From positions 1-18,192 of the forward strand of contig JBDREC010000111.1 of NCBI GenBank assembly GCA_043820105.1: DNA of 18,192 nt, in the 5' to 3' direction. Position 1 is the first letter of the stretch. Every line of letters begins with the position of its first letter. The notes under the pieces are model-generated. The model was given only the letters and a program-made list of their open reading frames with translations, was not told the origin of the DNA and made no database searches. The stretch is from JBDREC01 sp043820105 [NCBI: Pseudomonadota bacterium] (GTDB lineage: Bacteria; Bdellovibrionota_F; JAHFAK01). The position numbers were made by a program, and so were the translations under genes. Below, one piece after another: positions 7,803-14,067 of the stretch.

Positions 7803-7994
7803 TTCACATTTTCCAAATGCAGCTGCACCGCTATTGCATTTTGAACCAGCAGCAGCTCCTGCTTCGCAACCTGAATTTGCTTCAGGTCCAGCTACACAGC
7901 TGGCTGGATTCCCGGCAGCATCTCCATTAATACAAGCAGCTGCACCTATTCCAGGTGGATAAATTCTATATATTTTAGGTTCTTGATATTTCAT
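7785..7994 (-). CDS. putative RiPP precursor peptide with five C-x-x-G repeats (ScmA-like)
   Basis: The 69-residue peptide begins MKYQEPKIYRIYPPGIG, a short leader-like segment of about 20 residues. It then has Cys at 21, 33, 43, 53 and 63. Each Cys starts a C-x-x-G motif: CING, CVAG, CEAG, CNSG, CESG. The last four are exactly 10 residues apart and the intervening residues are Ala, Gly, Ser and Asn, so the core is an imperfect decapeptide repeat. AGGG stands 7 bases before ATG 7994-7992, and the gene starts 13 bases after the stop of the ScmC gene, so the two are surely co-transcribed. Cys-repeat peptides beside maturation genes are typical substrates for radical-SAM thioether-forming enzymes. 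No such enzyme is in the window. Assignment to the ScmA family is from context and memory, not a search. Stop codon is TAG. Confidence 0.75.
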   Translation of the reverse strand: MKYQEPKIYRIYPPGIGAAACINGDAAGNPASCVAGPEANSGCEAGAAAGSKCNSGAAAFGKCESGTGN

Positions 7995-8007
7995 TATTGA
8001 TCCCTAT

Positions 8008-8883
8008 TTATATTACTTTTTCGATTTCTTCCCAAAATTTACCATCTAAAGTTGCGTCCAGATTATATGCTGGAATTTGCATACTAATATTAGCTGCATT
8101 ATTAAACATATGACTAAAATACATTTTTTTGTCTACGGGTCTAATTTTTGTAAAAAATGATTCAAGTGGTTGTTTTAGACTTTGATAAATCCCCTGGCAA
8201 GCTTCTCCTTTTGAAAGAGGTGTTACTTTATCAATTTCTGCTTGCTTTAGAAAAAATATAGCCTTTAAAGGGACTGAATAACTAGAATTAAATGTTGAAT
8301 GTTTTCTTAGCCAGAGATGGTCAGACCATGTTGGAAGAGGGTGGCCGACAATTTGCTTGTCTTTGTCTTTTAATAATAAGGCCATATCATCAGACAATGG
8401 TTTCCAATAATCCGGCAATCTTTCATAACATGTAGATTTACCAACTCCACCGGAAGCCGCGATTAAAATGCCCTTGCCATTTAACTCTGCAAAAGTTGCA
8501 TGAATGGGGCCTCCGTTATTTGAACAATAGAACAGACTTATTGGTCTAACTAATGACCACATATTAATTACTTTTATTTCAGGATGATCAATATACTCTT
8601 TGTTTATTTCAACCAAGAATTCAGGAGTTTTTTTATTAATAACAACTCTTGCTGATTTACCTTGTTTTATTTCAATATAATCATCTTTATTATATTCTGT
8701 TTTTTTATTTTCATTATTGTATTCATTGATGATAATTTTATATTCAGAGTTTGAAGCTTCGGTTTTTTCAAGACCCAGTATTTCAGCAAAATTATTTAAA
8801 AGAGGTTTCAGTTCTTCTGAATATGAAAAAATCCAATCTTTTCCATCTGCAAATTTCAGTTTATAGTTTAAATAATTTATCAT
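8008..8883 (-). CDS. scmC: HPr-kinase-like SynChlorMet cassette protein ScmC
   Basis: The 291-residue protein has an N-terminal α/β region (about 1-100) and a C-terminal kinase-like nucleotide-binding domain. This contains HATFAELNGKGILIAASG, a P-loop SGGVGKST (K149, S150) and LSDDMALL (D165, D166). The last matches the Asp pair that binds metal in HPr kinases. GHPLPTWSDHLW, SVPLKAIFFLKQAE, TPLSKGEA and the ending DGKFWEEIE are hallmarks I associate with ScmC of the SynChlorMet cassette. HprK homologues in peptide clusters can phosphorylate the peptide (as in some lasso-peptide pathways), but the ScmC reaction is not established. It is the first gene of a two-gene minus-strand operon with the Cys-repeat peptide. 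The ribosome site before ATG 8883-8881 is weak. A poor promoter-like pair (TTTTCA, 16 bases, TAAAAT) lies just upstream on the minus strand. Confidence 0.85.
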   Translation of the reverse strand: MINYLNYKLKFADGKDWIFSYSEELKPLLNNFAEILGLEKTEASNSEYKIIINEYNNENKKTEYNKDDYIEIKQGKSARVVINKKTPEFLVEINKEYIDHPEIKVINMWSLVRPISLFYCSNNGGPIHATFAELNGKGILIAASGGVGKSTCYERLPDYWKPLSDDMALLLKDKDKQIVGHPLPTWSDHLWLRKHSTFNSSYSVPLKAIFFLKQAEIDKVTPLSKGEACQGIYQSLKQPLESFFTKIRPVDKKMYFSHMFNNAANISMQIPAYNLDATLDGKFWEEIEKVI

Positions 8884-8994
8884 TTTATTAATTTTTCCAA
8901 AGTATATATTTTAACTTGTTTCTTTTTAATGAAAAATGCTTTGAAGTCAAAGAAAAAGGTGAATTAATTAACAGAATAATTTAAAACTGCCCAC

Positions 8995-9023
8995 TTGACA
9001 TGCCGCGACAGATTTGCTAGATA
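8995..9023 (+). promoter_or_regulatory. candidate promoter with perfect -35 for the exported helical protein
   Basis: A perfect TTGACA (8995-9000) is followed after 17 bases by TAGATA (9018-9023), a poor -10 box. It lies in the divergent space between scmC and the gene at 9109. The TTG in this -35 box also opens the long reading frame, but it is not a credible start codon. A 14-base palindrome CTTTGAAGTCAAAG (8939-8952) lies on the other side and could be an operator. Confidence 0.35.
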
Positions 9024-9108
9024 TGCCGCTCACTTCAAAACCAAATTCAAAAGCTTAAGAGTATATTTTATAGCAATTTTTTTTATTAATAAGGATATTT
9101 TCAAGCAA

Positions 9109-10425
9109 ATGTTATATAAATTAATAATTAGAAGTGTATTGATTTTTATATTAATAACTATTTTCACCTATTTAAATGCTACAGAAGATAAAGAGCCAAG
9201 TGTAGAAGAAATTGAAAAATTACTGCAATTAAGATCTCGTACTTCATCACTTTTTATTAAAAGCAAGCTTGATGCCTATATTAATGAAGTCGATATGTCA
9301 CAGTATTCAGACTTAGAGAAAGCTCAGATTTATGAACTAATTTTTTATAGAGATAGTGAACAAAACCAAGTGGATAAAAGTGGTGAATTGGAAGGACTAA
9401 AACCAACTCTTGCTGATTTAAAATTCATGATCCAAGAAGAACAAATACACAAAATACCTCTTGTTCAGCGATTATTAATTTCTACGATAGTTGCCTTAGA
9501 TGTATCTGAAATGAGTCCTTCAGAGGTTTATGATTTTGCAGAAGTAACAAAAACTATTCAAAATCCTCAATTTGCTCAACATGCTGTGAGAAAGTTTGCT
9601 TCAGCAATATTTAGTTATTCATTAACCTTGCCTTATCCTCCCAAAAATACAAAAGAAGGCAGAAAGCACAAAGATTATGTAATAGCAAAATCAGCTGCGA
9701 TATCTGATGCTCTTGCAATTATTGCCAGAGCAAGCGATGATATTGTTATTAGGCTTGATGCTGTAAGGATTTCTATTTTTAGTGTTAATAGACTTTATGC
9801 AAGCTTGGGAGAAACAGGTATAATATATGGTGTGGAAAACTTTTTAGAATGTTTAAATATTTTTCTAGATAAAAATGATCCAGTAAATGTCAATAATATG
9901 TCAGTGCATTTGAAAGCTCAGGTAGCTTTTATACAGCTTGTATCAAATATGCTTTTAAGCAATATGTTTGACAGAGAATTATTACCCTTTTTGCTAAATG
10001 CCTTAGAAAAAGTTGCACAAGAAACCGAATTTAAGGAGGTCAAAACTATTATTTCTAGAGTACTGTTATTATCTGTTCATTTGTTTAGGATAGAATATGG
10101 TGAAGGCAATCCTTTATCAGATAAAGCACTTTTAACACGAGCAAAATTAGATGAAGCTTATTCTGTTAGAGCTTTTTCTGATCAAGATTTAAGAAATAAA
10201 GGTTCAGATATTAGTTTAGATAGCATTTTTATGCAGGCTGATATTGCAGACCATGAAATTTCTCTTGAAACAAGGTTAGCAGAAAGGCTTGAACCTGATA
10301 CCCGAAGTCTTGATGATATGCTAAGGGGTATGTCTGAAGGAAGGTCTGTAGAGGAACTTATCAAAGCCAGAATAAAAGATAGTGAAAATAGAACAGGAAG
10401 AAGCAAACCAGGTAAAGTTCGATGA
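9109..10425 (+). CDS. Sec-exported α-helical repeat protein, function unknown
   Basis: The frame is open from 8995, but ATG 9109 gives a clean signal peptide (MLYKLIIRSVLIFILITIF, cleavage after LNA) and a 438-residue product. AAGGA at 9091 is rather far, 13 bases upstream. The mature protein is helical with few Cys and an ARM/HEAT-like hydrophobic rhythm. A segment EMSPSEVYDFAEV followed by NPQFAQHAVRKFAS resembles SMSPAAFLDVAHE and SPKVAERCLEII in the protein encoded at 14068, which suggests the two are distant paralogues. The C-terminal 70 residues are charged and end in a basic tail, SKPGKVR, like the proteins at 159 and 16344. It is probably periplasmic. A weak terminator follows the stop. 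I recognise no named family. Confidence 0.8.
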   Translation: MLYKLIIRSVLIFILITIFTYLNATEDKEPSVEEIEKLLQLRSRTSSLFIKSKLDAYINEVDMSQYSDLEKAQIYELIFYRDSEQNQVDKSGELEGLKPTLADLKFMIQEEQIHKIPLVQRLLISTIVALDVSEMSPSEVYDFAEVTKTIQNPQFAQHAVRKFASAIFSYSLTLPYPPKNTKEGRKHKDYVIAKSAAISDALAIIARASDDIVIRLDAVRISIFSVNRLYASLGETGIIYGVENFLECLNIFLDKNDPVNVNNMSVHLKAQVAFIQLVSNMLLSNMFDRELLPFLLNALEKVAQETEFKEVKTIISRVLLLSVHLFRIEYGEGNPLSDKALLTRAKLDEAYSVRAFSDQDLRNKGSDISLDSIFMQADIADHEISLETRLAERLEPDTRSLDDMLRGMSEGRSVEELIKARIKDSENRTGRSKPGKVR

Positions 10426-10426
10426 T

Positions 10427-10449
10427 AATCAAATCTTGATTTTTTTTTT
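10427..10449 (+). terminator. weak intrinsic terminator
   Basis: Directly after the TGA (10423-10425) the arms AATCAA and TTGATT form a 6-bp stem with a 3-base loop. An unbroken run of ten T (10440-10449) begins in the last two bases of the stem. The stem is AT-rich and so weak, but the T run and position support a terminator that separates this gene from the operon downstream. Confidence 0.45.
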
Positions 10450-10471
10450 GAATTCTACCATATTTTCATGC

Positions 10472-10783
10472 ATGTCAGATTACAATTTTTCAACACAAGA
10501 TAGTTGTTATTACATTTATCGTGATGCACATTATAAAAAGAAAAAGGAATTAAAGTTTATCTTATGGCAAATGTTGGATAAAGCTTTAAAGTCATTTTCT
10601 CAAGCCAAAGAGATAAATAATAAGGATCCAAAAACATATTTTTATCTTGGCCATCTTTTTCTTGAAAAAGGCAAATATGATTTGGCCGTTGAAAACCTAT
10701 TAAGCTCTTTAGCTTATGATTCCATTCAACCAATAGCTCACTATAACTTAGATATTGCTGAAGGCTTACAAAAAAGGAGTTAA
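10472..10783 (+). CDS. short, partly decayed TPR-repeat protein
   Basis: From ATG 10472 the product is 103 residues; the frame is open further upstream from GTG 10382 but that would overlap the preceding gene. One tetratricopeptide repeat is good (KTYFYLGHLFLEKGKYDLAV and following residues). The repeat before it contains LDKALKSFSQAKEIN but is broken by about eight extra residues (LKFILWQM). The last one, AHYNLDIAEGLQ, has Asp and Glu where the conserved Gly and Tyr belong. There is no signal peptide and no strong ribosome site. These features suggest the tail of a larger TPR protein in decay. Its end carries the Shine-Dalgarno sequence of the next gene, 3 bases away, so it may persist as the operon head. 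TPR domains mediate protein-protein contacts. Confidence 0.45.
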   Translation: MSDYNFSTQDSCYYIYRDAHYKKKKELKFILWQMLDKALKSFSQAKEINNKDPKTYFYLGHLFLEKGKYDLAVENLLSSLAYDSIQPIAHYNLDIAEGLQKRS

Positions 10784-10786
10784 AAA

Positions 10787-11254
10787 ATGAATCTTCAAGA
10801 ATATTTAAAAGCAATTTTTTTATTTGAAAAATTTTATGTCGATGAACTTAATGTTTTGTGTGAAACTGCTCAAGTTAAAGAGTTTGAAGATAATGAAATG
10901 ATTTTTGCAGAAGGAAGTTTGCCAGATGAGTTTTATGTTGTTTTAGAAGGTAAGGTTTCTATTTTAAAAAATGTAGCTGGTGGTCGCAAAAGAGTGCTTG
11001 CTGTGCTTGAAGAAAGCAAGGTTTTTGGTGAAATTTCATTGTTTGATAATGAACCAAGGTCTGCTGGGGCAGAAGCATCTGGGGACACTAAAATTGTAAG
11101 TTTTAACATTGAAAAGTTTCGTTATATTCTTGATACAAATTCACAACTCGCCGCTAAATTTCAAAGACAGATCATTCTAATTTTGGGTTCTCGAATAAGA
11201 AAAACAAATGAAAAATTAAACCAGGGAATTATTTGGGGATTTACCACACAATGA
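10787..11254 (+). CDS. single-domain cyclic-nucleotide-binding protein
   Basis: The 155-residue protein is one cyclic-nucleotide-binding (CRP-type) domain. The β-roll is at about 30-110 (IFAEGSLPDEFYVVLEGKVSIL) and the phosphate-binding cassette is FGEISLFDNEPRSAGAEA. Glu82 and Arg91, the residues that hold ribose and phosphate, are both present, so ligand binding is plausible. After the C-helix (about 121-146) there are only a few residues, so there is no helix-turn-helix. It is not a transcription factor by itself and more likely acts as a sensor or adaptor. AAGGAG (10774-10779) sits 7 bases before the ATG. Its stop TGA overlaps the next ATG (ATGA), which couples its translation to the outer-membrane protein gene. 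Confidence 0.9.
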   Translation: MNLQEYLKAIFLFEKFYVDELNVLCETAQVKEFEDNEMIFAEGSLPDEFYVVLEGKVSILKNVAGGRKRVLAVLEESKVFGEISLFDNEPRSAGAEASGDTKIVSFNIEKFRYILDTNSQLAAKFQRQIILILGSRIRKTNEKLNQGIIWGFTTQ

Positions 11255-12525
11255 AAAAAGGCTTTTTGTTTTCATCCCAAAAGCCAATTATAATTTATCT
11301 TCTTTGTCTAATTCTGTTTTTTGAAATTACAATAAATGCACAAGATAGTGATAATTTTACTAGCATTATAAGTATATATATTGATGACTCAACAGGAGCC
11401 GTTGATGAAGAGTTTATAAAAGAAAAAATATCTTTGGTTAACTACGCTATTGATAGGAAAGATTCTCATGTTCATGTAATTGTTACTTCGCTATCCACTG
11501 GCTCTGGGACAGAATATGTTTTAGAATTCTATGGAAAGAAAAAATTTAAAAATATTGATGATAGGATAACATTTAATATTTACTCCAATGATTCTGATGA
11601 TCAAATTAGGAAATCTCTTGTTTATAATTTAAAACTTGGTCTTTTCCCTTATCTAATTCGAACAACTTATCTAAAAGACCTTTCTTTAACTTATAAAAAA
11701 CAAAATTTATTAGACTTAAGTAATGACCCCTGGGATAAGTGGGTTTTTACATTGGGATTACAGGGTTCTTTTAATGGAGAAGAATCAACAAATACTTTAA
11801 ACATGAAAAGTACTTTTGATGTTGATCGGGTTACCGAAGATTGGCGTTTTGATTTATCTTCTAATTATACATATAATAAAAGCTCCTATGAAATTTCTAG
11901 TACTGAAACTATTGATTCCATATTAGATGAAAAGACACTCAATCTTACTATCGTTAAAAGTCTTGGCCAGCATTGGGGCTTGGGTGTTAACGGAAGAGTG
12001 CAGGCATCCTCATATAGTAATTTAGATTTTTCAAGCAAATTAGCTCCTGCAATTGAATACAATATCTTTCCTTATTCTGAAGCTAATAGACGGATTTTTA
12101 GGATTCATTATTGGCCTGGTTTTTATTATCAAAATTACACAGAAGAAACTATTTATGATAAGTGGTCAGAGTTTTTATTTGGTCACTATCTTCTTTGCGC
12201 ATATAGCATGAAAGAACAATGGGGACAAATCGATTTTTCAACCTCAGGCTTTCATTATTTTCATGATTATGAAAAATATTATGTTAATATTGCTAACACA
12301 TATAGTGTTAATTTATTTAAGGGACTATCTTTAGATCTTTATGGCTATCTTGCAATGATTCATGATCAGTTAACCTTGCCAAAGGGAGGGGCAAGCCAAG
12401 AAGAAATTCTATTGCAACAAGTTGAGATTGAGACTTCTTACACATATACAATTTCATTGGGATTAAGTTATAAGTTTGGTTCTAAGTTTAGTAATATTAT
12501 TAATCCCAGGTTTGGTTATTATTAA
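11251..12525 (+). CDS. outer-membrane β-barrel protein with periplasmic N-domain, copy 1
   Basis: ATG 11251 overlaps the preceding stop. The 424-residue product has a signal peptide ending at INA before QDSDN. About 30-155 form an N-terminal domain with VNYAIDRKDSHVHVIVTSLS, TEYVLEFYGKKKF and IRKSLVYNLKLGLFPYLIRT. I recall this domain from a widespread but unnamed family of outer-membrane proteins in diverse Gram-negative bacteria. From WDKWVF (near 160) to the end the sequence alternates aromatic and polar residues in amphipathic strands, with family motifs such as IVKSLGQHWGLG, EYNIFPYSEANRR and YTEETIYDKWSE. It ends NPRFGYY, and the terminal aromatic residue fits outer-membrane assembly. 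The function is unknown. The next gene is a paralogue. Confidence 0.85.
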   Translation: MKKGFLFSSQKPIIIYLLCLILFFEITINAQDSDNFTSIISIYIDDSTGAVDEEFIKEKISLVNYAIDRKDSHVHVIVTSLSTGSGTEYVLEFYGKKKFKNIDDRITFNIYSNDSDDQIRKSLVYNLKLGLFPYLIRTTYLKDLSLTYKKQNLLDLSNDPWDKWVFTLGLQGSFNGEESTNTLNMKSTFDVDRVTEDWRFDLSSNYTYNKSSYEISSTETIDSILDEKTLNLTIVKSLGQHWGLGVNGRVQASSYSNLDFSSKLAPAIEYNIFPYSEANRRIFRIHYWPGFYYQNYTEETIYDKWSEFLFGHYLLCAYSMKEQWGQIDFSTSGFHYFHDYEKYYVNIANTYSVNLFKGLSLDLYGYLAMIHDQLTLPKGGASQEEILLQQVEIETSYTYTISLGLSYKFGSKFSNIINPRFGYY

Positions 12526-13742
12526 TGAAGAATATTCGTTTTTTTATATATTTTATGCTTATTTTTTTAGTGGCTACTGGTCTTTTCTGTGCCCAGGAGA
12601 AAAGTATTCCAAATTTGTTTATTGAAGCTGATGTTGCTAATCTTAGAGAGGCTATTGAAAAAATTGAGTTTGTCCGGCTTGTTGAAAATATGGATTTGGC
12701 TCAGATTTCTTTGAAAATTAGAAAACATGATTTTGATAGTATTTATTATCTTGAGTTTAAAGGTTTTGGCGATTTTGAGGGTATTGATGATGATTATGTG
12801 ATTAAGATTAAGAGTGAAGAAGACGAAATTCAAAGTATTATAAAAAATATTGAAATAGCCTTGTTAAAATATATGTCAAAAACCAAGTTAAAGAATAATT
12901 TCAAAATTCATTTTGATAAAAATATGAAAGCCAATAAAAAACAAGAAGATGAATGGGATTATTGGGTATTTCAAGTTGGAGGAAGCATTAATCTTACTGG
13001 CGAACAAACAAGAGATACACAGACGTTTTCTGGTTTTGTTTATGCTGATAGGATAACAGATGAGGTCAGGCTTGATATTAATCTAAGCGCAAGTTATGAA
13101 TCTCAGAACTATGAGCTTATAGATAGCACCATCACAAGTGTATATGAAAATTATTCTCATACTTCTTCCTTAGTGAAAAGTCTTGGTGATCATTTTGCCT
13201 ATGGTTTTCACTTTGGTACAACTCAGTCTTCATATGACAACCTGGATTTATATGCTTACATAACTCCAGCAGTGGAGTACAATCTTTTTCCATATTGGAA
13301 ATCAAATCATTATATTTTAAGGGCCTATTATCGAGCAGGATACGTTTATAATAATTACATTGAAGAAACAGTTTATAATAAATGGGAAGATCACTTAGCT
13401 AAACAATGGCTGAGTCTTGCATTTTCAGCAAATGAAAACTGGGGTACAATTCTTGCCTCAATTTCTGGTTCAAACTATTTTCATGATTTAACATTATATA
13501 GATTAACAACAAATAATTCCATTGATTTTAAATTATTTGGAGGTCTTGCTTTATCTCTTGGTTTTGATTTTTCCTTAATAAGTTCCCAATTATCCCTTCC
13601 ACTTTCAGAAGCCAGTGAAGAAGAGATTTTATTAGGAGAGATCCTTCTTGAAACTTCCTTTGACTATTCTCTTACTTTTGGCTTTACATACACCTTTGGC
13701 TCTGATAAAGCGCATGTTGTTAATCCAAGATTTGGGTATTAG
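12525..13742 (+). CDS. outer-membrane β-barrel protein with periplasmic N-domain, copy 2
   Basis: The start ATG shares one base with the preceding TAA (TAATG), so translation is coupled. The 405-residue product has a signal peptide ending near LFCA before QEKSIP; the Cys there is not in a proper lipobox. It matches copy 1 through the barrel: WDYWVFQVGG, ADRITDEVRLD, LVKSLGDHFAYG, VEYNLFPYWKSN, YIEETVYNKWED, NYFHDL and SEASEEEILLGE. It has the same ending, NPRFGY. The N-terminal domain is more diverged than the barrel, and copy 1's VNYAIDRKDSHVHV is not preserved. I infer a tandem duplication followed by change of the periplasmic domain, perhaps to bind a different partner. The stop is TAG at the same place where copy 1 stops, so TAG works as a stop here. 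A long heptamer array follows. Confidence 0.85.
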   Translation: MKNIRFFIYFMLIFLVATGLFCAQEKSIPNLFIEADVANLREAIEKIEFVRLVENMDLAQISLKIRKHDFDSIYYLEFKGFGDFEGIDDDYVIKIKSEEDEIQSIIKNIEIALLKYMSKTKLKNNFKIHFDKNMKANKKQEDEWDYWVFQVGGSINLTGEQTRDTQTFSGFVYADRITDEVRLDINLSASYESQNYELIDSTITSVYENYSHTSSLVKSLGDHFAYGFHFGTTQSSYDNLDLYAYITPAVEYNLFPYWKSNHYILRAYYRAGYVYNNYIEETVYNKWEDHLAKQWLSLAFSANENWGTILASISGSNYFHDLTLYRLTTNNSIDFKLFGGLALSLGFDFSLISSQLSLPLSEASEEEILLGEILLETSFDYSLTFGFTYTFGSDKAHVVNPRFGY

Positions 13743-13752
13743 AGAAATTATT

Positions 13753-13864
13753 GGTATCTGGTATTTGGTATTCAGTATTCGGTATTCGGTATTCGGTATT
13801 CAGTATTCAGTATTCGGTATTCGGTATTCGGTATTCAGTATTTAGTATTCAGTATTTAGAATTC
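13753..13864 (+). repeat. 7-bp tandem repeat array, unit (G/A)GTATTC, 16 units
   Basis: Sixteen 7-base units run without a break: mostly GGTATTC and AGTATTC, with edge variants GGTATCT, GGTATTT, AGTATTT and AGAATTC. G and A alternate at the first base in runs (three GGTATTC, two AGTATTC, three GGTATTC). That suggests higher-order duplication of a longer block. It begins 10 bases after the TAG of the second outer-membrane protein gene. It is the longest of the three heptamer arrays. Confidence 0.9.
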
Positions 13865-14067
13865 TAACTTGTGACTTCTAAGTCTCAGGTTTATCATATT
13901 ATGTAAATATAACTATCTGTTTAACAAAAAAAATCAAATTAGGTGAGCGTAAGTTATCAAAATAAAAGATAATAGCCTTATTTATCTTTTGGTATTTCAT
14001 TTGCACAGTATTAAAGCCCTATGGGATAAAATTATAGGAAACATCATTGATTGTATTAAAATTTAAA
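13865..14067 (+). other. intergenic leader region with a hairpin
   Basis: With the heptamer array this completes a 325-base gap. A 9-bp stem is formed by AAAAGATAA (13964-13972) and TTATCTTTT (13982-13990) around a 9-base loop. It could terminate the operon before it (the right arm ends in four T) or regulate the gene after it. No clear promoter for the gene at 14068 is seen: TTGCAC at 14000 and GATAAAAT at about 14024 are spaced too widely. Confidence 0.35.

Noticed and set aside
7789-7962. Plus-strand open frame rich in Pro and Ala opposite the peptide gene
   Set aside because: It is what the complement of Ala/Gly/Ser codons gives. It has no ATG start or ribosome site, while the minus-strand frame has a start, a ribosome site, a partner gene and periodic Cys.
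8995-9108. N-terminal extension of the exported protein from TTG 8995
   Set aside because: It would bury the signal peptide behind about 38 charged residues, and the TTG is the first half of a perfect TTGACA -35 box.
10787-11254. CRP-family transcription factor acting on the palindrome at 7598
   Set aside because: The protein ends just after the C-helix and has no helix-turn-helix domain.
13753-13864. CRISPR-like array
   Set aside because: The units are 7 bases with no spacers and no cas genes are present; it is a simple tandem repeat.
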